Assembly: GCA_963576785.1 (NCBI GenBank)
Contig: OY756139.1
Coordinates: 3,782,001 to 3,846,000, forward strand
From: Chlorophyllum brunneum
Taxonomy: Eukaryota > Basidiomycota > Agaricomycetes > Agaricales > Agaricaceae
Reading direction: 5' to 3'
Length of the DNA stretch: 64,000 nt
Position numbers and translations under genes: made by a program. Under the pieces are notes generated by a model that was not told where the DNA came from, did no database searches, and worked only from the letters and a program-made list of their open reading frames with translations. Positions 21,923 through 34,944 of the stretch are shown here, piece after piece (the stretch's first letter is position 1; each line of letters starts with the position of its first letter).

Positions 21923-23107
21923 ATGAGCAGCAGTAGCTCATTGAGAACACCAAGAAGACCAAGAGCTCTGAGACCAACAGATATCCAGGGATCATCAGTA
22001 ACCACCGGATCCAAGCAATGAACAGAACCAGAAATCCCTGAAAGCCTTAAACGGCAGAAATCCGACCACAGTATAGAAGAAGATACAGCTCTTTTTGAGA
22101 CCCTATTCAACACAGAAGTTGCCAAGACCACATTTGACATAAAAGTCGCTGAGACCCCATTTGATACAGAAATCGCCGAAACCACATCCGACATAGAAGT
22201 TGCCGAGACCTACGAAAACAAATATAGAGAACCAGAGATAGAATCAGAGATGGCCAATGAAATCAACTTCCCAAAGAACCTAGCCCCAGAACCAGGATAT
22301 TTCAATGGAGATAGAACCAAGTTTGATGATTGGTGGAGAGCAATGTCCTTATGGACACTCTTCAACAAAATCGACGATAACGAGCAAAAGATAATTGGAA
22401 TATTAGCTCGAATAAAAGGAGGACCTGCAGGTCCCTATACTAATGCCAAGTTACAAATGATTCAAGATAAGAAAATGCCAGCATTCGATGATTTCGCAAA
22501 GGAGATGGTAGCCACCTTCTCCTTGGGGAATAGAAAAGCAATAGCAGAAGGGGAAATTGAGCTATTCAAACAGAGAAAGAGGAACACCGCAGACTTCTTA
22601 ATAGAATTCGAAGCATTGAAGACCCAAGCAGGAACAAACGATGCACATGCCATATTCCTCCTCAAATGACACACCAGAGCAGACATTATCTGAACCATTG
22701 TAGACTACCCAGCAGCCTCAATCCCAGATACATACAGCAAATGGAGAAATACCATCCTCGTAGTAGGACAGGAGTACAAAACAATGGACATCACACGAGA
22801 AGATGTCAGAACAAGCACAGGAGTCACCTATGGAGGCAGAGGACAACCAATGGAAATTGGTAGACAAAGGGCAGATACCGATCAGAATGGCAAACCAAGG
22901 TGTTTTAACTGTAACCTCTACAGGCATATTGCCAAATACTGCCGCAAGAAGACAAAGATAGCATACACCAAAATAATATGCTATAACTGTGGCAAACAGG
23001 GCCACATCTTGAAGAACTGTAAAGCACTGAAGAAAGTGCACATCAGAGAGGTTACCGAGGAGATAGAAGAAGAGACAAAAGAGGATTTTGTCGAAGGCTC
23101 TGAGTAG
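21923..23107 (+). pseudogene. Gypsy D gag
   Basis: It starts at ATG 21923 (MSSSSSLRTPRR), keeps one frame for 395 codons and ends EGSE-stop. Three stops interrupt it (after GSKQ, after FLLK, before TIVDYP). It has 9-residue repeats, the core PGYFNGDRTKFDDWWRAMSL, and two zinc knuckles (CFNCNLYRHIAKYC and CYNCGKQGHILKNC). Gag would package element RNA; this copy cannot make it in full. Confidence 0.8.
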
Positions 23108-26100
23108 GTGCAAACCCATGAGCCAATAAACCTAGAGTTTCTGTTTTATGTCACAATAGACGATATGTGATCCTGCAAAAACAAAACTCAATGTGCAAAC
23201 TTCTCCTCGATTCAACGATCAGAACAAAGAAAGAACCCAAGAAAATCACCACACTGGTGGATTCCGGATGTACACACATGTGCATAGCACAGAGGATAGT
23301 AGAAGAAGAACAGATCATAACCAAACCCCTCGAAACCCCAATACGAGTAATCAATGCCGATGGAACAGAAAACAAAAAGGGAGAAATAACAGATACGGCA
23401 CAACTGGTACTAAGCAATGGCAAACACACAGAAGAAATTGAAGCAATGGTAACACAACTGGAAAGTGTGGACCTATACCTTGGACACAACTGGCTAGTCA
23501 AACACAACCCAGAAATTGACTGGACAAACAACATAGTATGCTTTAATAGATGCCTGTACCCAATAACTTGACATTAACGGAGAAACAAGAACTACAAAAA
23601 TTCCTCGATGAAAATATTGCCTCAGGACGAATTCGACCATCACAATCGCCCTACACCACACCATGCTTCTTCATACCCAAAAAAGATGGAACCAAACAAG
23701 TAGTACAAGACTACAAGAAGCTAAATGAACACACAATCAAAGACAAAATGCCACTTCCGCTCATAAGCAAAGTTATCGATAAACTCAAGAACACGAAAGT
23801 CTTCAACAAACTCGACATCATCTGGGGATACAATAATGTCAGAATAAGGGAAGGCGATGAATGGAAAGCAGCATTTGTAATGAACAACGGATTATTCGAG
23901 CCAATGGTCATGTTTTTTGGAATGAGTAACTCACCAGCAACATTCCAAAGGATGATGAACATGGTCTTCCGAGAGATGCTACATGAAGGAGCAGTTGTCA
24001 ACTACATGGATGACTTTGTCATCCCTGGAACCACACAACAGGAACTTGAAGAAAGGACAAAATGATTTCTCGATATTGCAGCAAAACACCAACTATATTT
24101 CAAAAGATTGAAATGCATATTTGATGCAAAGGAAGTACCCATACTAGGATTTGTGGTTGGACAAGGCAGCACTAAAATGGAAGAGGAGAAAGTGAAAGCG
24201 GTGAAAGAATGGCCAACACGCAAATCCCTAAAAGATGTCGAGAAATTCCTAGGATTTGCAAACTTCTACCAATGATTCATTCATGACTTCAGCAACATAG
24301 TAGCCCTGCTACACAAGTTGAAGAAAAATGACACGCAATGGGTATGGAAGGAACAACAGCAGCAAGCCTTCAAAAGGATCAAAGAAAAGATCACAAGTGA
24401 ACTAGTACTAGCAATGCCACAAGACAAGGGTCAATACAGGGTAGAAGTGGACACATCAGAATATGGAGTAGGAGCAGTATTATTGCAAAAACAAGAAGAA
24501 CACTGGCACCCAATTGCATTCCATTCAAGAACAATAACACCCGCAGAATGCAACTACCAAATCTATGATAAGGAGTTACTTGCCATTCGAGAAGCAATCA
24601 AGACCTGGAGACAATATCTACTCAACACAGATGAACCATTCGAAATATGGACTAATCACAAAAACCTGGAATATTTCTGAAAACCACAACAACTCACAGG
24701 ACGACAAGCGAGGTGGTAGATGGAGCTACAAGAATACTACTACATGCTGAAACATATCCCTGGAAAATCCAACACAAAAGCCGATGTCTTGTCAAGACTA
24801 ACAAAAACGGACACCACTCGAGACAACACTGACATCACCCTACTACCCAACCACTTATTCGACGACAGCATGATCACCACAATCCGACAAATTTGGGAAA
24901 TCTCAGGAGAAGAAGATCTGAAACACCAAATATGAAAGGAGACAAGAAGGGAAACACAATGGCTAAAAGAAAAAGAGAAGTGACCAAAGGAAATATGGGA
25001 AACAGATGGGATACCAATATTTGAAGGAAGGATATATGTCCCACCCAACAACCAAATACGACAAGAAATACTATGACAGCACCATGACAAAACAGATGTA
25101 GGACATCCGGGACAACATCGAATGATTGAACTCCTTAAACGGAGTTATTGGTGGCCCCAGATGTGCAATGATGTCAAACGATACATCCGAGGATGTGAAG
25201 CATGCCAACAAAATAAAATACTCTGAACAAGACCGACAACACATCTCCATACATTACCGACACCAGCAGAACCTTGGGAAGAGATATCAATCGACATGAT
25301 AGGACTGCTACCAGATTCAGAAGGATATGATGCAATACTTGTCATAGTCAATTGTTTCAGCAAAATGATCAGATTGCGGGCAGTCAACACCACCTTAACA
25401 TCCAAGGAGCTAGGAGATATCTATCGGGATGACATATGGAGAACACATGGAATACCCCGAAGAATTATCAGCAATAGAGGCCCATAATTTGCATCCAAAT
25501 TCATGGTAGAACTATGTCGAGCAACAGGAACCCAGCAAAACTTATCCACAGCATACCACCCACAAACCGACGGTCAAACAGAGCACATCAACCAGGAGGT
25601 TAAAACATACCTCAGAAATGTAATAAACCATGCTCAAGACAATTGGAAGAAATGGCTAGTAACAGTGGAATTCCAATACAACAACAAAACCCACACAGCC
25701 ACTGGATATTCACCATTCGAAATAGTTTATGGATGACACCCTTGGAAAGGAGATATAACGGGTATTACCAAAGCACCTGCAATCACGGAATGAATACAGG
25801 AGTTACAAAAAATATGACAAGAAGCAACAAAGATGTTACAATACAGTCAGGAACAAATGGAGAAACACAACAGCATTAAGCCAGAACATGAGTACACCCC
25901 AGGAGAACAAGTTTGGCTCGAAGCAAGTAATATCAGGACAATGAGACCAACCAAAAAGCTGGATCACAAATGATATGGACCATTCAGGATAAAAACAAAA
26001 ATAGGCAAAACAAGCTACCAATTGGAATTACCTGAAACATGGGCAATACACGATATATTTAACAGCAGACTCCTCTCCCCCTATCAAAAACCCGAGTTCG

Positions 26101-26288
26101 ACAGCCAGTGCACCCCACTACCACCAATGCCCGAGATCATCAATGATGAAGAACAATATGAAGTAGAAGAGATCCGAGGACATGCACAAGAGGACAACGA
26201 AGACAATTCCTGGTACACTGGAAAGGGTATACCTCCGAGGAAGACACATGGGAAAATGAGTCAGAGTTGGGAAATGCTAAGGAGGTAG
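23108..26288 (+). pseudogene. Gypsy D pol
   Basis: Protease (LVDSGCTHMCIA), then a deletion joining CFNRC to the RT entry (LTEKQELQKFLDEN). RT with YMDDF, RNase H (DTSEYGVG, YDKELLAI), integrase (SIDMIG, NQEVKTYLRN) and linker follow. About fifteen stops are present, nearly all TGA at positions where a sister copy keeps CGA. FYQ-TGA-FI stands for FYRRFI, with one CGA changed to CAA and the next to TGA. The same 1-nt deletion as in copy C shifts the chromodomain out of frame, and the reading ends at 26288. Confidence 0.85.
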
Positions 26289-26456
26289 TTCAAGAATTTT
26301 TAGACAAGATTTCGAGGACGAAACCTATAAAAAGAGGGGATAAAAAGCAACAATTATGAACAACAAACCCCATGTTACAAGAGATCACTACACTCGATGC
26401 ACCTCACACTGTATCCATTGCACCATAAACTTTGCCGATTACCTTCACAACACACC

Positions 26457-27335
26457 ATGCACAACGAATGCGAGCCCACCCCTTTCCCAGCCAACGATGC
26501 AGAATTTGAACAAGAACTTAACAACCTCCTCGACGCTCAGTCCACAGAAGATCAAATTGAGCACTATACCGCCACAACCAAAGGACTCACATACATTGCA
26601 CATACCATCAACAACCTCCAAGTCCAAGCCAAAGCCCTAAGTCACATTTTACTTGTTACCACTACCAGAGCCCTTCCCGCTGCCATGTCAACTGGGAAAC
26701 ACGAACTCATGAAGGAGTTATTAGACAAAGCAGCCACCAACCTCAATGTACTAGTGCACTCTGATGCAAAGAAATGCATCCAAAGTGTCTTAATCATGAC
26801 AGGTGAAAGACTCAATTACCTCACCAACTCGAGCGACAATCCCACCTACAGACTTGCACGAAGACTAATGGATCTCGACTCATACACCCCCACTACCTTA
26901 CCCAACAAGCCACCCTACCACAAAGATGATGAACAGAATTGGTTAGATGAAGGAATGGAGGGAATCGACAAATCTGTCCCAGACCATCTAATGGAACCGG
27001 ACATACAAGATGAAGTAGACCATCTCCTTATTCAACTGCCTGATATGGACCCACCACCTAAACCAATGATATTCAACCCACCCCCATCTTATCTCACACT
27101 CAAAGATGGAGGACAGTTTGAAGAAAACTACTGGAAAGAGATAATACACAACCTCATTGCAGCCGAGACAAACAATACCGCTATGTTCAAAGAATGCACC
27201 ATAGCCCTCTTCAGAGGAAGACAAGATCACACTCTCTTTTGGATTGGATGTCGATGCAAATCAGGAACCCCGATGATTGGTCCTACCAAACATCAACTTG
27301 TCAATGCCTTACACAAAGAACAAGACGACAAGTAA
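26457..27335 (+). CDS. Gypsy D third ORF (unknown function)
   Basis: An open frame of 292 codons, differing from the copy C version at only a few bases (KHQL for KRQL, DDK for DNK at the end). It is separate from pol and in another frame. It ends about 45 bases before the 3' LTR. It has no recognised domain, a conserved FWIGCRCKSGTPMIG block near the C-terminus, and internal CGA codons still intact (for example in LARRLMD). Confidence 0.7.
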   Translation: MHNECEPTPFPANDAEFEQELNNLLDAQSTEDQIEHYTATTKGLTYIAHTINNLQVQAKALSHILLVTTTRALPAAMSTGKHELMKELLDKAATNLNVLVHSDAKKCIQSVLIMTGERLNYLTNSSDNPTYRLARRLMDLDSYTPTTLPNKPPYHKDDEQNWLDEGMEGIDKSVPDHLMEPDIQDEVDHLLIQLPDMDPPPKPMIFNPPPSYLTLKDGGQFEENYWKEIIHNLIAAETNNTAMFKECTIALFRGRQDHTLFWIGCRCKSGTPMIGPTKHQLVNALHKEQDDK

Positions 27336-27378
27336 ACTATGGTATTTCATGGGGTCATGAAAGTAAAAAGGGAGGTAT

Positions 27379-27671
27379 TGTTATGAACTATAGATAGACA
27401 GTACATTCCTATCATACGCCTGTCACATTTATCATTCCTATGTATCTGTTTCATCCCTTATGGCTGTACTCTTACTGACTTGTTCTACTCGTCCCCTATG
27501 ACTCCTTTACTCTGCTCCTTTATTCTTAGCTTGTACCACTAGTATATAAAGTGTAGTAATACTTGATATATTCCTTACACTTTACCAATCATATCATCCC
27601 TTACTCTTCTCTCTACTTCCTTGTCTTTATCCAAAGACTTGCAACCTGAGTCTCAGACTAAGGTTGTAACA
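27379..27671 (+). repeat. Gypsy D 3' LTR (293 bp)
   Basis: TGTTATGAAC to GTTGTAACA, preceded by the purine tract AAAAAGGGAGG. It differs from its 5' partner at many bases, for example CATACGCCTG for CATGCACCCG. Confidence 0.85.
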
Positions 27672-28152
27672 CCTTCCGGCTAGCTACTGGGAGTTTTCAT
27701 TTGATATGGCCACTCATGTCTATAGTAGGACACCTATAAAGTGCCTGAAATGGGTTACCTCCTATAAGACATGGTTCAGAAGGAAACCTAATGTTTCTCA
27801 TCTCTGAGTGTTTGGTTGTAGGACCTACATATACCTTTCTGATGAGGTGTGGCAAGACAAACTTGCACCCAAATCAGAATTGATGATCTTCATTGGTTAT
27901 GCAGGTGATGGCAGCAACTTCAAGTTTATGTGCCATTAGTAGAACAATTCTATTTTCATCTCCCCCCCATACTGTCTTCCATGAACTCTATTTTCCCAGA
28001 TGTCCATCACAGTCCAAACAACAAGGTGTATTGCCACCTACAGAAAGCAATTCAAATGAGAGATTAAATCTTCCTCTTTCTGAAGATGGATTTGTTCCAA
28101 GACTATCCAGTCTGAGTATACTGTGCACTAGACCACTGCTAGCACCTCCTTG
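27672..28152 (+). pseudogene. Copia K integrase C-terminal part and Ser/Pro-rich linker
   Basis: The frame reads SYWEFSFDMATHVYSRTP, then FGCRTYIYLSDEVWQDKLAP and IFIGYAGDGSNFKFM, characteristic of the copia integrase end and its GKGY-type motif. One TGA follows NVSHL. It begins at the gypsy D LTR and ends at the LINE1 target duplication (28141-28152). Confidence 0.7.
28141..28152 (+). repeat. LINE1 target-site duplication, left copy
   Basis: AGCACCTCCTTG, repeated exactly at 34933-34944 behind the poly(A) tail. Confidence 0.85.
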
Positions 28153-28236
28153 CCATCCCTTCTTTGACTCGTACCACCACCATCGATTTCACCAAAGTTG
28201 ATTTTACGGTATTAGTCTATAGCACTAGGATACACA

Positions 28237-30357
28237 ATGCCTGTGTTACGTTCGAATCTCTCTCCTAGAGAGCCCACGCCCAATGGCGACGGGGAAGTCT
28301 TTGCGGACACAACATGTGTTCCACCTTCGTCCATATTTGCGGCCCCTCCGGCTCTGCCACCCCCAAGCGTCCTGTTCTCTAGGACGCCTATTACAACTGG
28401 GCCATTCATATCTGTAAACCAAGCCTATAGCAATACCATCCCACCGTCGGTCCAAAGCAGTAGGCTGACTACACCTACCTCGATCACTTCGAACCCTCTC
28501 CATGGCGAAGGAGACTGAATGATCCACCGTGTCTCCAAACGGACGAGAGTCAGCGGAGACCAGTATTACTCAGGAGAAAGTTGGGCCGAGCAGGTTGAAG
28601 AAGAGCTCACACCCAAAAAGAAGGTCCAAGTCGAAGAGGACAAGGACGAATCCCACGAGGACCAAAGAGAAGGTCCTGAAGAATTTTACGAAGATGCTGT
28701 GAAAGAGGTTGGCAAGATCTCAGAGTGGGTGAAAGCCTGCAGCACTTTCAACATAAGTGGCAACAAAGGATTGGCATTTGGCCAAGCATTCTCGGAATTG
28801 ACGGAGACCTTGAGTAAGAAGGAATGGCTTAAGGTAATAGTCGATGAAAAGAAGAACAATCTCCAAGGTTGGTTGGGGAAAAATTTTGGTAAGTATGCTG
28901 TCCACGCTGAGGATTCCCCTCAGCTGGACGTTGCACACCCCCCCCGCGTGGCCTCCAAAGGCCCCACACGCAAAACTGACGATGTCCATATGGAGGTCAT
29001 TGAACACATTGTCACTCCAGGTATCACCGATGGCAATGATGTCACTCATTCGGGTATCTCCGATGATGATGTCTAAATGATCTCCGAAGTGGAATTCAAG
29101 ACCGTGGCTCACGGAAAGAAGAAGCGAGCCAGGAAACCGAAAACTCTGGCTCTGAAGATCCCGGAACCAACTAAGGCCGCGCCCGCCAAAGCTGCTCCCT
29201 CCACTGTGCCTGCCAAAGCCACCAAGACTCCGGCTCCTGCGCCCAACAGTAAAGGGGCCAAGACCACCCCCCAAGAAGGAGGAAAGACCTCCTATGCTGC
29301 TACCACAGCAAAAAAGGGCAACAACGCTGCTCCCGCCGCAGCCTCCCCCACCAACGCTTGGGACCCTCTTAAACTCTTAGAGTTTGCGAGTAAGTTCCCT
29401 GAGCTATCTAATGAGAAAATTGTCGCAATGTACGATGCTGCTTTCTCCACCCCCGTGAATCAACAGCCTGTTAAGAAGGCTGGCGTTATTTGCTCCACCC
29501 TCAATGGTCCCTCACGCAAGCAGGTGATCATCCCTCTCCTCACCGGTCCCAGTGTTACCAACTTCGGGGCCATCATCGACTCCCTTAATGCATGCCTCAT
29601 TGCAGAGAAGTCCAAGACGAGGGTCATCGCCGCCTCGCAGGGTAAGTTGGGCCTTATGGTCCACACCTCGGAGGTGTTGACCCCCACTGAGCTCGATGTC
29701 ATCAAGGTGTGGCTCAAAGAGAAATTCGGAGGAATCACCTCAGGAGATGCATCCCTCCCAAAGTCCAAATCGTTCGTGAAAGTCACGGACATCAGTTATA
29801 TTACCCCCCGAGGACAAATCCTCACCGAAGCCAATGTGGTATCCAGCGTCCGGAGTTCAATCCACTCAGACGCCATCCAATTTGCGTCACAACCTCGTGT
29901 TTGACGCAATTCAAAACACTCGGACACCTGTACAGTGTGGTTCAAAATATGGGACTCTAAAGCAGGGTCCAACTTGGCAAAGATCAAGGACAAGTTCCTC
30001 AACATTTATGGAGGGCTCTTCCGCATCAGGAAGGCAACCGCAAACCCAGGAGTGCCATTCTGTGGCAAATGCTGTCGATGGGGCCACCCCCTAGTTCGCT
30101 GCTGAGCGAGGCTTTTCACTTGTATGCACTGCAAAGGGCCACACTCCACCGCCAACCACCAATCATTCGCCCACTGTTGCAAGGGCAACGATAAGGCCAC
30201 TCCGCCTATCACGGCTACCCCCCTCGGAGAACCTTGCCCCCACAAGGTGACGTGCTCCAACTGTGGCAAGGACCACCTCACTACTGACCGAAAGTGTCAG
30301 TTTTGGAGAAAGCGATTCGACCATGACTGGCATGCAAACAAAGTGCTTGAACTTTGA
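28237..30357 (+). pseudogene. LINE1 ORF1 (RNA-binding, CCHC type), four stops
   Basis: One frame of about 706 codons with no indels. Stops lie at 28516, 29074 (TAA where LINE5 reads CAA, DIQMI), 29902 (TGA where LINE5 and LINE6 have TGG, PRVWHN/PRVWYN) and 30103. The N-terminal half is acidic and the middle is Ala/Pro/Lys-rich. The C-terminus has three cysteine clusters: CGKCCRWGHPLVRC, CMHCKGPHSTANHQSFAHC and CSNCGKDH...C. ORF1 proteins bind element RNA in the ribonucleoprotein. The start at 28237 is the first in-frame ATG. Confidence 0.8.
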
Positions 30358-30428
30358 GCAAACAAAGGAGTTCCATCACCCGCCTCCTCACCATCCCGGG
30401 CTAGTCGAAGCCAGACAAACCCCCCTCA

Positions 30429-33400
30429 ATGAATAATGTCCCCGACAAGCAAGACAGGCCTCCTCATTCACTCCTGAATGAGTTGAAGGTCTGCTCTCAC
30501 AACGTAGGTAGATCATATAGAGTGATGGAGACAGTCCTCGCACATAGAGGTGATGTTGACCTCCTCCTCATACAAGAACCCCCTTGGAGATACCTCCGAG
30601 ACATCCCCTCATCTGTCTCTAATGACAGAGTGCCTCTCATAGGAGGCCCAGTTCACCTGGACTGGACTCTTCTTTCTTATCCTGTTATCACCGAAGAAGT
30701 CCTACAAGTGGGACGCCGACAATACCCTCAACGTATGGTTAACATGGAACACCGCACCACCCCGCGAGTCCTCGCCTTTGCTCATAAAAGGCTGAAATGA
30801 TTCCGACGCTCCATCCGAAGAGACATAATCGAACATCGAGACCTCCTGTGTATATCACTATACGTGGGAGGAGAAGAACTACTGCTGTTAAACGTCTATA
30901 ATGAAAGCCGCAATACTGTGCTCCACTTCCTCGAGGAGCGACTCTTTGACCTTCCGCCCTTTCTTCTTTTGGGAGGAGATATCAACATTAGATTGGAGTT
31001 ATGGGACCCGTCGACGGATCAACATCCGGCGAGTGCGGACCGACTCCTTATGGTTACCGAAGCCCTCAATCTTGTGAGGACAAATCCATCTGAGGCCAAG
31101 CCGACTCGATATGCCTCGGATCCCAACCTACCAGACACAGTCATCGACCTAATCTTTGTTTCGGGAACACTTCCACACATTCCCTCCCACGCTATCCAGG
31201 ACGGCGATCAGTACAACTCAGACCATGCCCCCCTGCTAATCAGGTTACCTATTCTGCAGATGGATGTTGTCGTCGAAAGATTGACCATCCCCAAGGACTC
31301 GGATGAGGAAACCAGGTTCCTGACGGATATTGTAGAAGGAATCAAGAACCAGAACTGGCCGATGAACGACGCGGACGAGCTGGAGAGAGCTGTTGCCGAA
31401 TTGGGAGTTTTGTTTGACAGATCATGGACCCGGAATGCGAAGACGACCAAGATCACCACTAGGTCCAAGACCTGGTGGAACGAGGAGTGCTCAACCGCAC
31501 TCGCTATACATCGCGCGGACCAAAAGAACAAGCACAAGTGGAACGCTTTTCACAAGACCACGAGAAAGACGAAAAGAGCATACTTCGACAAGAAGATACA
31601 AGAAATCTCCGTCGACCGAAAACACCCATGGGATCTCATGCCATGGGTTAAAGACCGCGCACTTCTGGCCACGGAAGCCATGCGTCACAACGGTCGGCCT
31701 TGTCTCACACTAGACAATCTGTGGACGGCCCATTACAACGCTACCCACGATAGACCAACGAACGTGGCAGTACTAGACGAGCTTTCTCCCCCGAATAGAA
31801 TGGAGAATAGGACTTGGGTAGATTTCTCTCTTCTAGAGATGATGGAATCACTCAAGGATACCTCGAATTCTTCCTCCCCCGGTCCCGACCATATTTCCTG
31901 GTCCCATCTAAAACAGATCGTCGCCGATGAAACTTGCGCTGGCTTATTTCTCAAAATCGGTAGTATATGTCTGAACATCAGACACTGGCCTACCCACTTC
32001 AAAAAGTCAACGTCAGTGATTATTCCGAAACCCAATAAACCTGACTACTCCACTCCGAAGGCGTTCCAACCGATCGTCCTCCTTAACACGTTTGGCAAGC
32101 TCATCAAGAAAATGCTCACCAAGCGACTCCAATTCGAGGCTGTTAAATTCAAGGTCCTCCATCTACACCAATTGGGAGTGATCCGCCAGAGGTCCACTGA
32201 GGACGCGGGTCTCTTCCTGATGCACATTATCTGGGGAGCTTGGACGAAGAAAAAGAAAATGTCGGTGCTTGCATTTGACGTGGCCCAATTCTTCCCCTCC
32301 CTCAACCATGATATCCTTATCGAAATTCTACGACGACAAGGATTTCCCCCCCAGGTCGCAGCGTTCTTCAACAACTACCTAAAAGAATGCCACACTACTT
32401 ACTGGTGGAACAATGAAACTTCCCCGGAATACGACGCAGCCGTAGGAGTAGGTCAGGGCTCAGCCCTCAGCCCTATTCTCTCCGCTTTATTCCTCGCCCC
32501 CCTCTTACACGTCTTTGACACCCGTATGGAGGAACACCGTGACAAGTGGGACTTTGATGTCCTGTCATTCGTCGATGACGGCACTTTAATCGCGCAATCC
32601 CCATCTCTGGAGATGAACATGGAAATCCTGCAGCACATGTACTGTGAAATGGAGCGGCTCATGAACGAATTTGGCCTGGAAATTGAACACGGCAAGTCCG
32701 AGATCTTTCACTTCATGCATGCAAGACAGGACTCGAATCCCTCAATTGACTTGGGATCCCCACTGTTCACGGGTCGCAACCCCCTCAAACCGAAGACCCA
32801 TTGGCGGTACCTCGGCTTCTATTTCGACCGGACGTTGACCTTCAAAGAACACGTTCGATTCTATTCTGCCAAGGCAATATCCACGATCAAGGCGATGAAG
32901 ATGCTGGGGAACTCTGTCAGGGGTCTGTCCCCCGGCAATAAGAGGCTACTCTACCGATCGTGTGTTGTACTGGTTGCAACATATGGATTCCGACTCTGGT
33001 TCCACGATCGGTCCCGCACCAAGGGAACTTGTGAGATCCTTAACAAAATACAACGAAGGGCGGTACTCTGGATTACTGGGGCCTTCCATACTTCTCCCAC
33101 CGGTGGTGTAGAGTCCCTCGCAGGGCTCATGCCCATCAAACTACATCTCCGAAAGTTGGCCGAATGACAATTGTCGAGGCTTCATACATTGGACGATGAA
33201 CACGCATTGGCAAGATTGACAAAAGAGTATCATTCTTCCCCCCATCGACTTCACATCAAGAACTTCATGGAGGTTCAGAAGAAAAAGACACTTGGAGCTG
33301 TGATGGACTTTTCGCACCCCACCCCCGAGACTCGGTATATAGAACATTTTAATTCCATTTCTAAATCTCTCTGGCCCGGACATAGGTTACTTGACCATTT

Positions 33401-34469
33401 CCCTACTAATGTATCTTTTATAGGATTTAACCAGGACAGCCCTCACCTCTCAAAGACGCTTTGGGACAATGTAACGACGAACGTGACGACGGACGCAAAA
33501 TCCATCACGATTGGTACAGACAGCTCGGTCTACCCCAATCCCAATCTGCTTACCAGCCAGTTTACGGCGGCAGCCACCATTCGACATCTTGACGGCGGGA
33601 GCTCTATTATGAAGAGACTGGGAGGAACCACGTCAACAGACACAGAACTGGTAGCGCAGTACTTAGGCATTACCAAGGTGCTCGCCACTGCTGACTACGA
33701 CCAGGTTGAACACATTCATGTGTTCACTGACTCCATCACAGCCTCCTGGCTCCTACTCGACTGTTCACCGCATTCATGCCAATGACAGTCCATCCTCACC
33801 TTGAAGGCACTCCTGGCTTGGTTCAACAAATCAGACCAACACCGCCTTTCGTTTTATCACACGCCATCGAAATGCAAGTACGGGATTCAAAAAGCTACCC
33901 ACGACTGGATCCAAACAGTCGCCTGGCCTAACCAAGGTCGAAATCACCGAGTACCGAACTTGATCAACTACCTTCACAAGAAGTCCGCCGAATGCGCCAT
34001 TCACACATGGCAAGCCATGTTCAGATTCAAAAATTACAGTGGTAGCTCTTTCCTCCACCTACCAGTGCGAGCGAACGGAGCCTCCGCCTTACCGTCACAC
34101 ATCAAGTCCGGTCCATGGATACAAGAATGCGGATACCAGCCCCAGCTCTTCACAAGAGCTTGTCGCGCCATACTATGCCATGCCCTGATTGGAGAATATT
34201 GACTACGATTCTTTCCTAACGAGGATCTTTTGTGCCACCACTGCAACAGTCAAATGGTGCAAACAAGGTCACACATCCTGTATCGTTGCAACAACTTCGA
34301 TCACCACTTCGGCGTCGACACGATCAAGACATTTGTCAACTTCTTGCACCACAACCCCTCCGCGTTCAGTTTCCCCCCAGAACCTGATCGCCCTCATATC
34401 TATGCCGGTTCTATCCCACCGTTACATCGTCATCAAGTCCAAAGGAGGTTTGGGTCTGTGCCTGCATAG
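30429..34469 (+). pseudogene. LINE1 ORF2 (endonuclease, RT, RNase H), four TGA stops
   Basis: One frame of 1,347 codons. Residues about 1-270 form an APE-type endonuclease (IQEPPW, GGDINIRLELWDP, SDHAPLL). The RT has SSPGPDHI, IIPKPNKPDY, FDVAQFFPSLNH, GVGQGSALSPI and the active-site FVDD. RNase H shows ITIGTDSS, DTELVA and HVFTDS. A C-terminal CHHC knuckle-like motif (CHHCNSQMVQTRSHILYRC) ends the protein. Stops lie at 30798, 33165, 33783 and 34200. LINE2 has CGA at the third and CAA at the fourth, so these are C-to-T or G-to-A changes of CGA. The protein would nick the target and prime reverse transcription. Confidence 0.85.
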
Positions 34470-34932
34470 AATCCTTTTCTTTTTCCTTTTTTCTTTTGCT
34501 CTGCTGGTTATGGACTTACAATTCATTTCTCTATCTCCCCTCTCCTCACTCGTCTACTATTTTATGTAGTTTTCATTCAACTTCCATCTCTCCCGTGGTG
34601 CCCGGGTGAATACCCGCCCACACGCTATGTACCGTTTGATGTTCCCCCTTTGTGATTGCGAGTAGATAGTTTCTCTTCTATCGATTTCTCTCTCTCACTC
34701 ACTCTCTTTCCGAATTCCTTTCTTTTCTCTTTCCACTGAACATCGTAGGTACCAAACATCTCTCTAGTGTACATGCTAGATGTCAACGAGTCTCGTGGGG
34801 TTAGTTTACTTGTAGTTTACTTTCCCTTCTCTGAACATTCTGTATGTTCTGCCTTTGTATGTATGTACACGTGGACTGCGTTCGAGTACTGCTATATAAA
34901 TTGTTGATTAAAAAAAAAAAAAAAAAAAAAAA
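34470..34932 (+). other. LINE1 3' UTR and poly(A) tail
   Basis: A pyrimidine-rich UTR ends GCTATATAAATTGTTGATT plus about 23 A. The same terminal motif ends LINE2, LINE3 and LINE4, so it is the family's 3' recognition end. Confidence 0.75.
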
Positions 34933-34944
34933 AGCACCTCCTTG
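34933..34944 (+). repeat. LINE1 target-site duplication, right copy
   Basis: AGCACCTCCTTG, identical to 28141-28152. The first A may also belong to the tail. Confidence 0.85.

Larger units (their letters stand above)
21537..27671 (+). mobile_element. Ty3/gypsy chromovirus D, both LTRs present
   Basis: 6,135 bp with LTRs at 21537-21829 and 27379-27671, gag, pol and third ORF in order. Pol lacks about 240 bases between protease and RT and has a frameshifted chromodomain. The flanks TTGAT and CCTTC do not match, and the two LTRs differ at many positions. Either the element is old or it arose by recombination between copies. Confidence 0.85.
28153..34932 (+). mobile_element. Full-length Tad-like LINE (LINE1)
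   Basis: 6.78 kb flanked by a 12-bp duplication and ending in a poly(A) run of about 23. It has a short 5' UTR, ORF1 with zinc knuckles, ORF2 with endonuclease, RT and RNase H, and a 3' UTR. It is the youngest-looking large element: GC-rich, in frame from end to end, with only four stops in each ORF. It sits in the linker of copia K. The Tad clade assignment rests on the ORF1 knuckles plus an RNase H after the RT. Confidence 0.85.
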
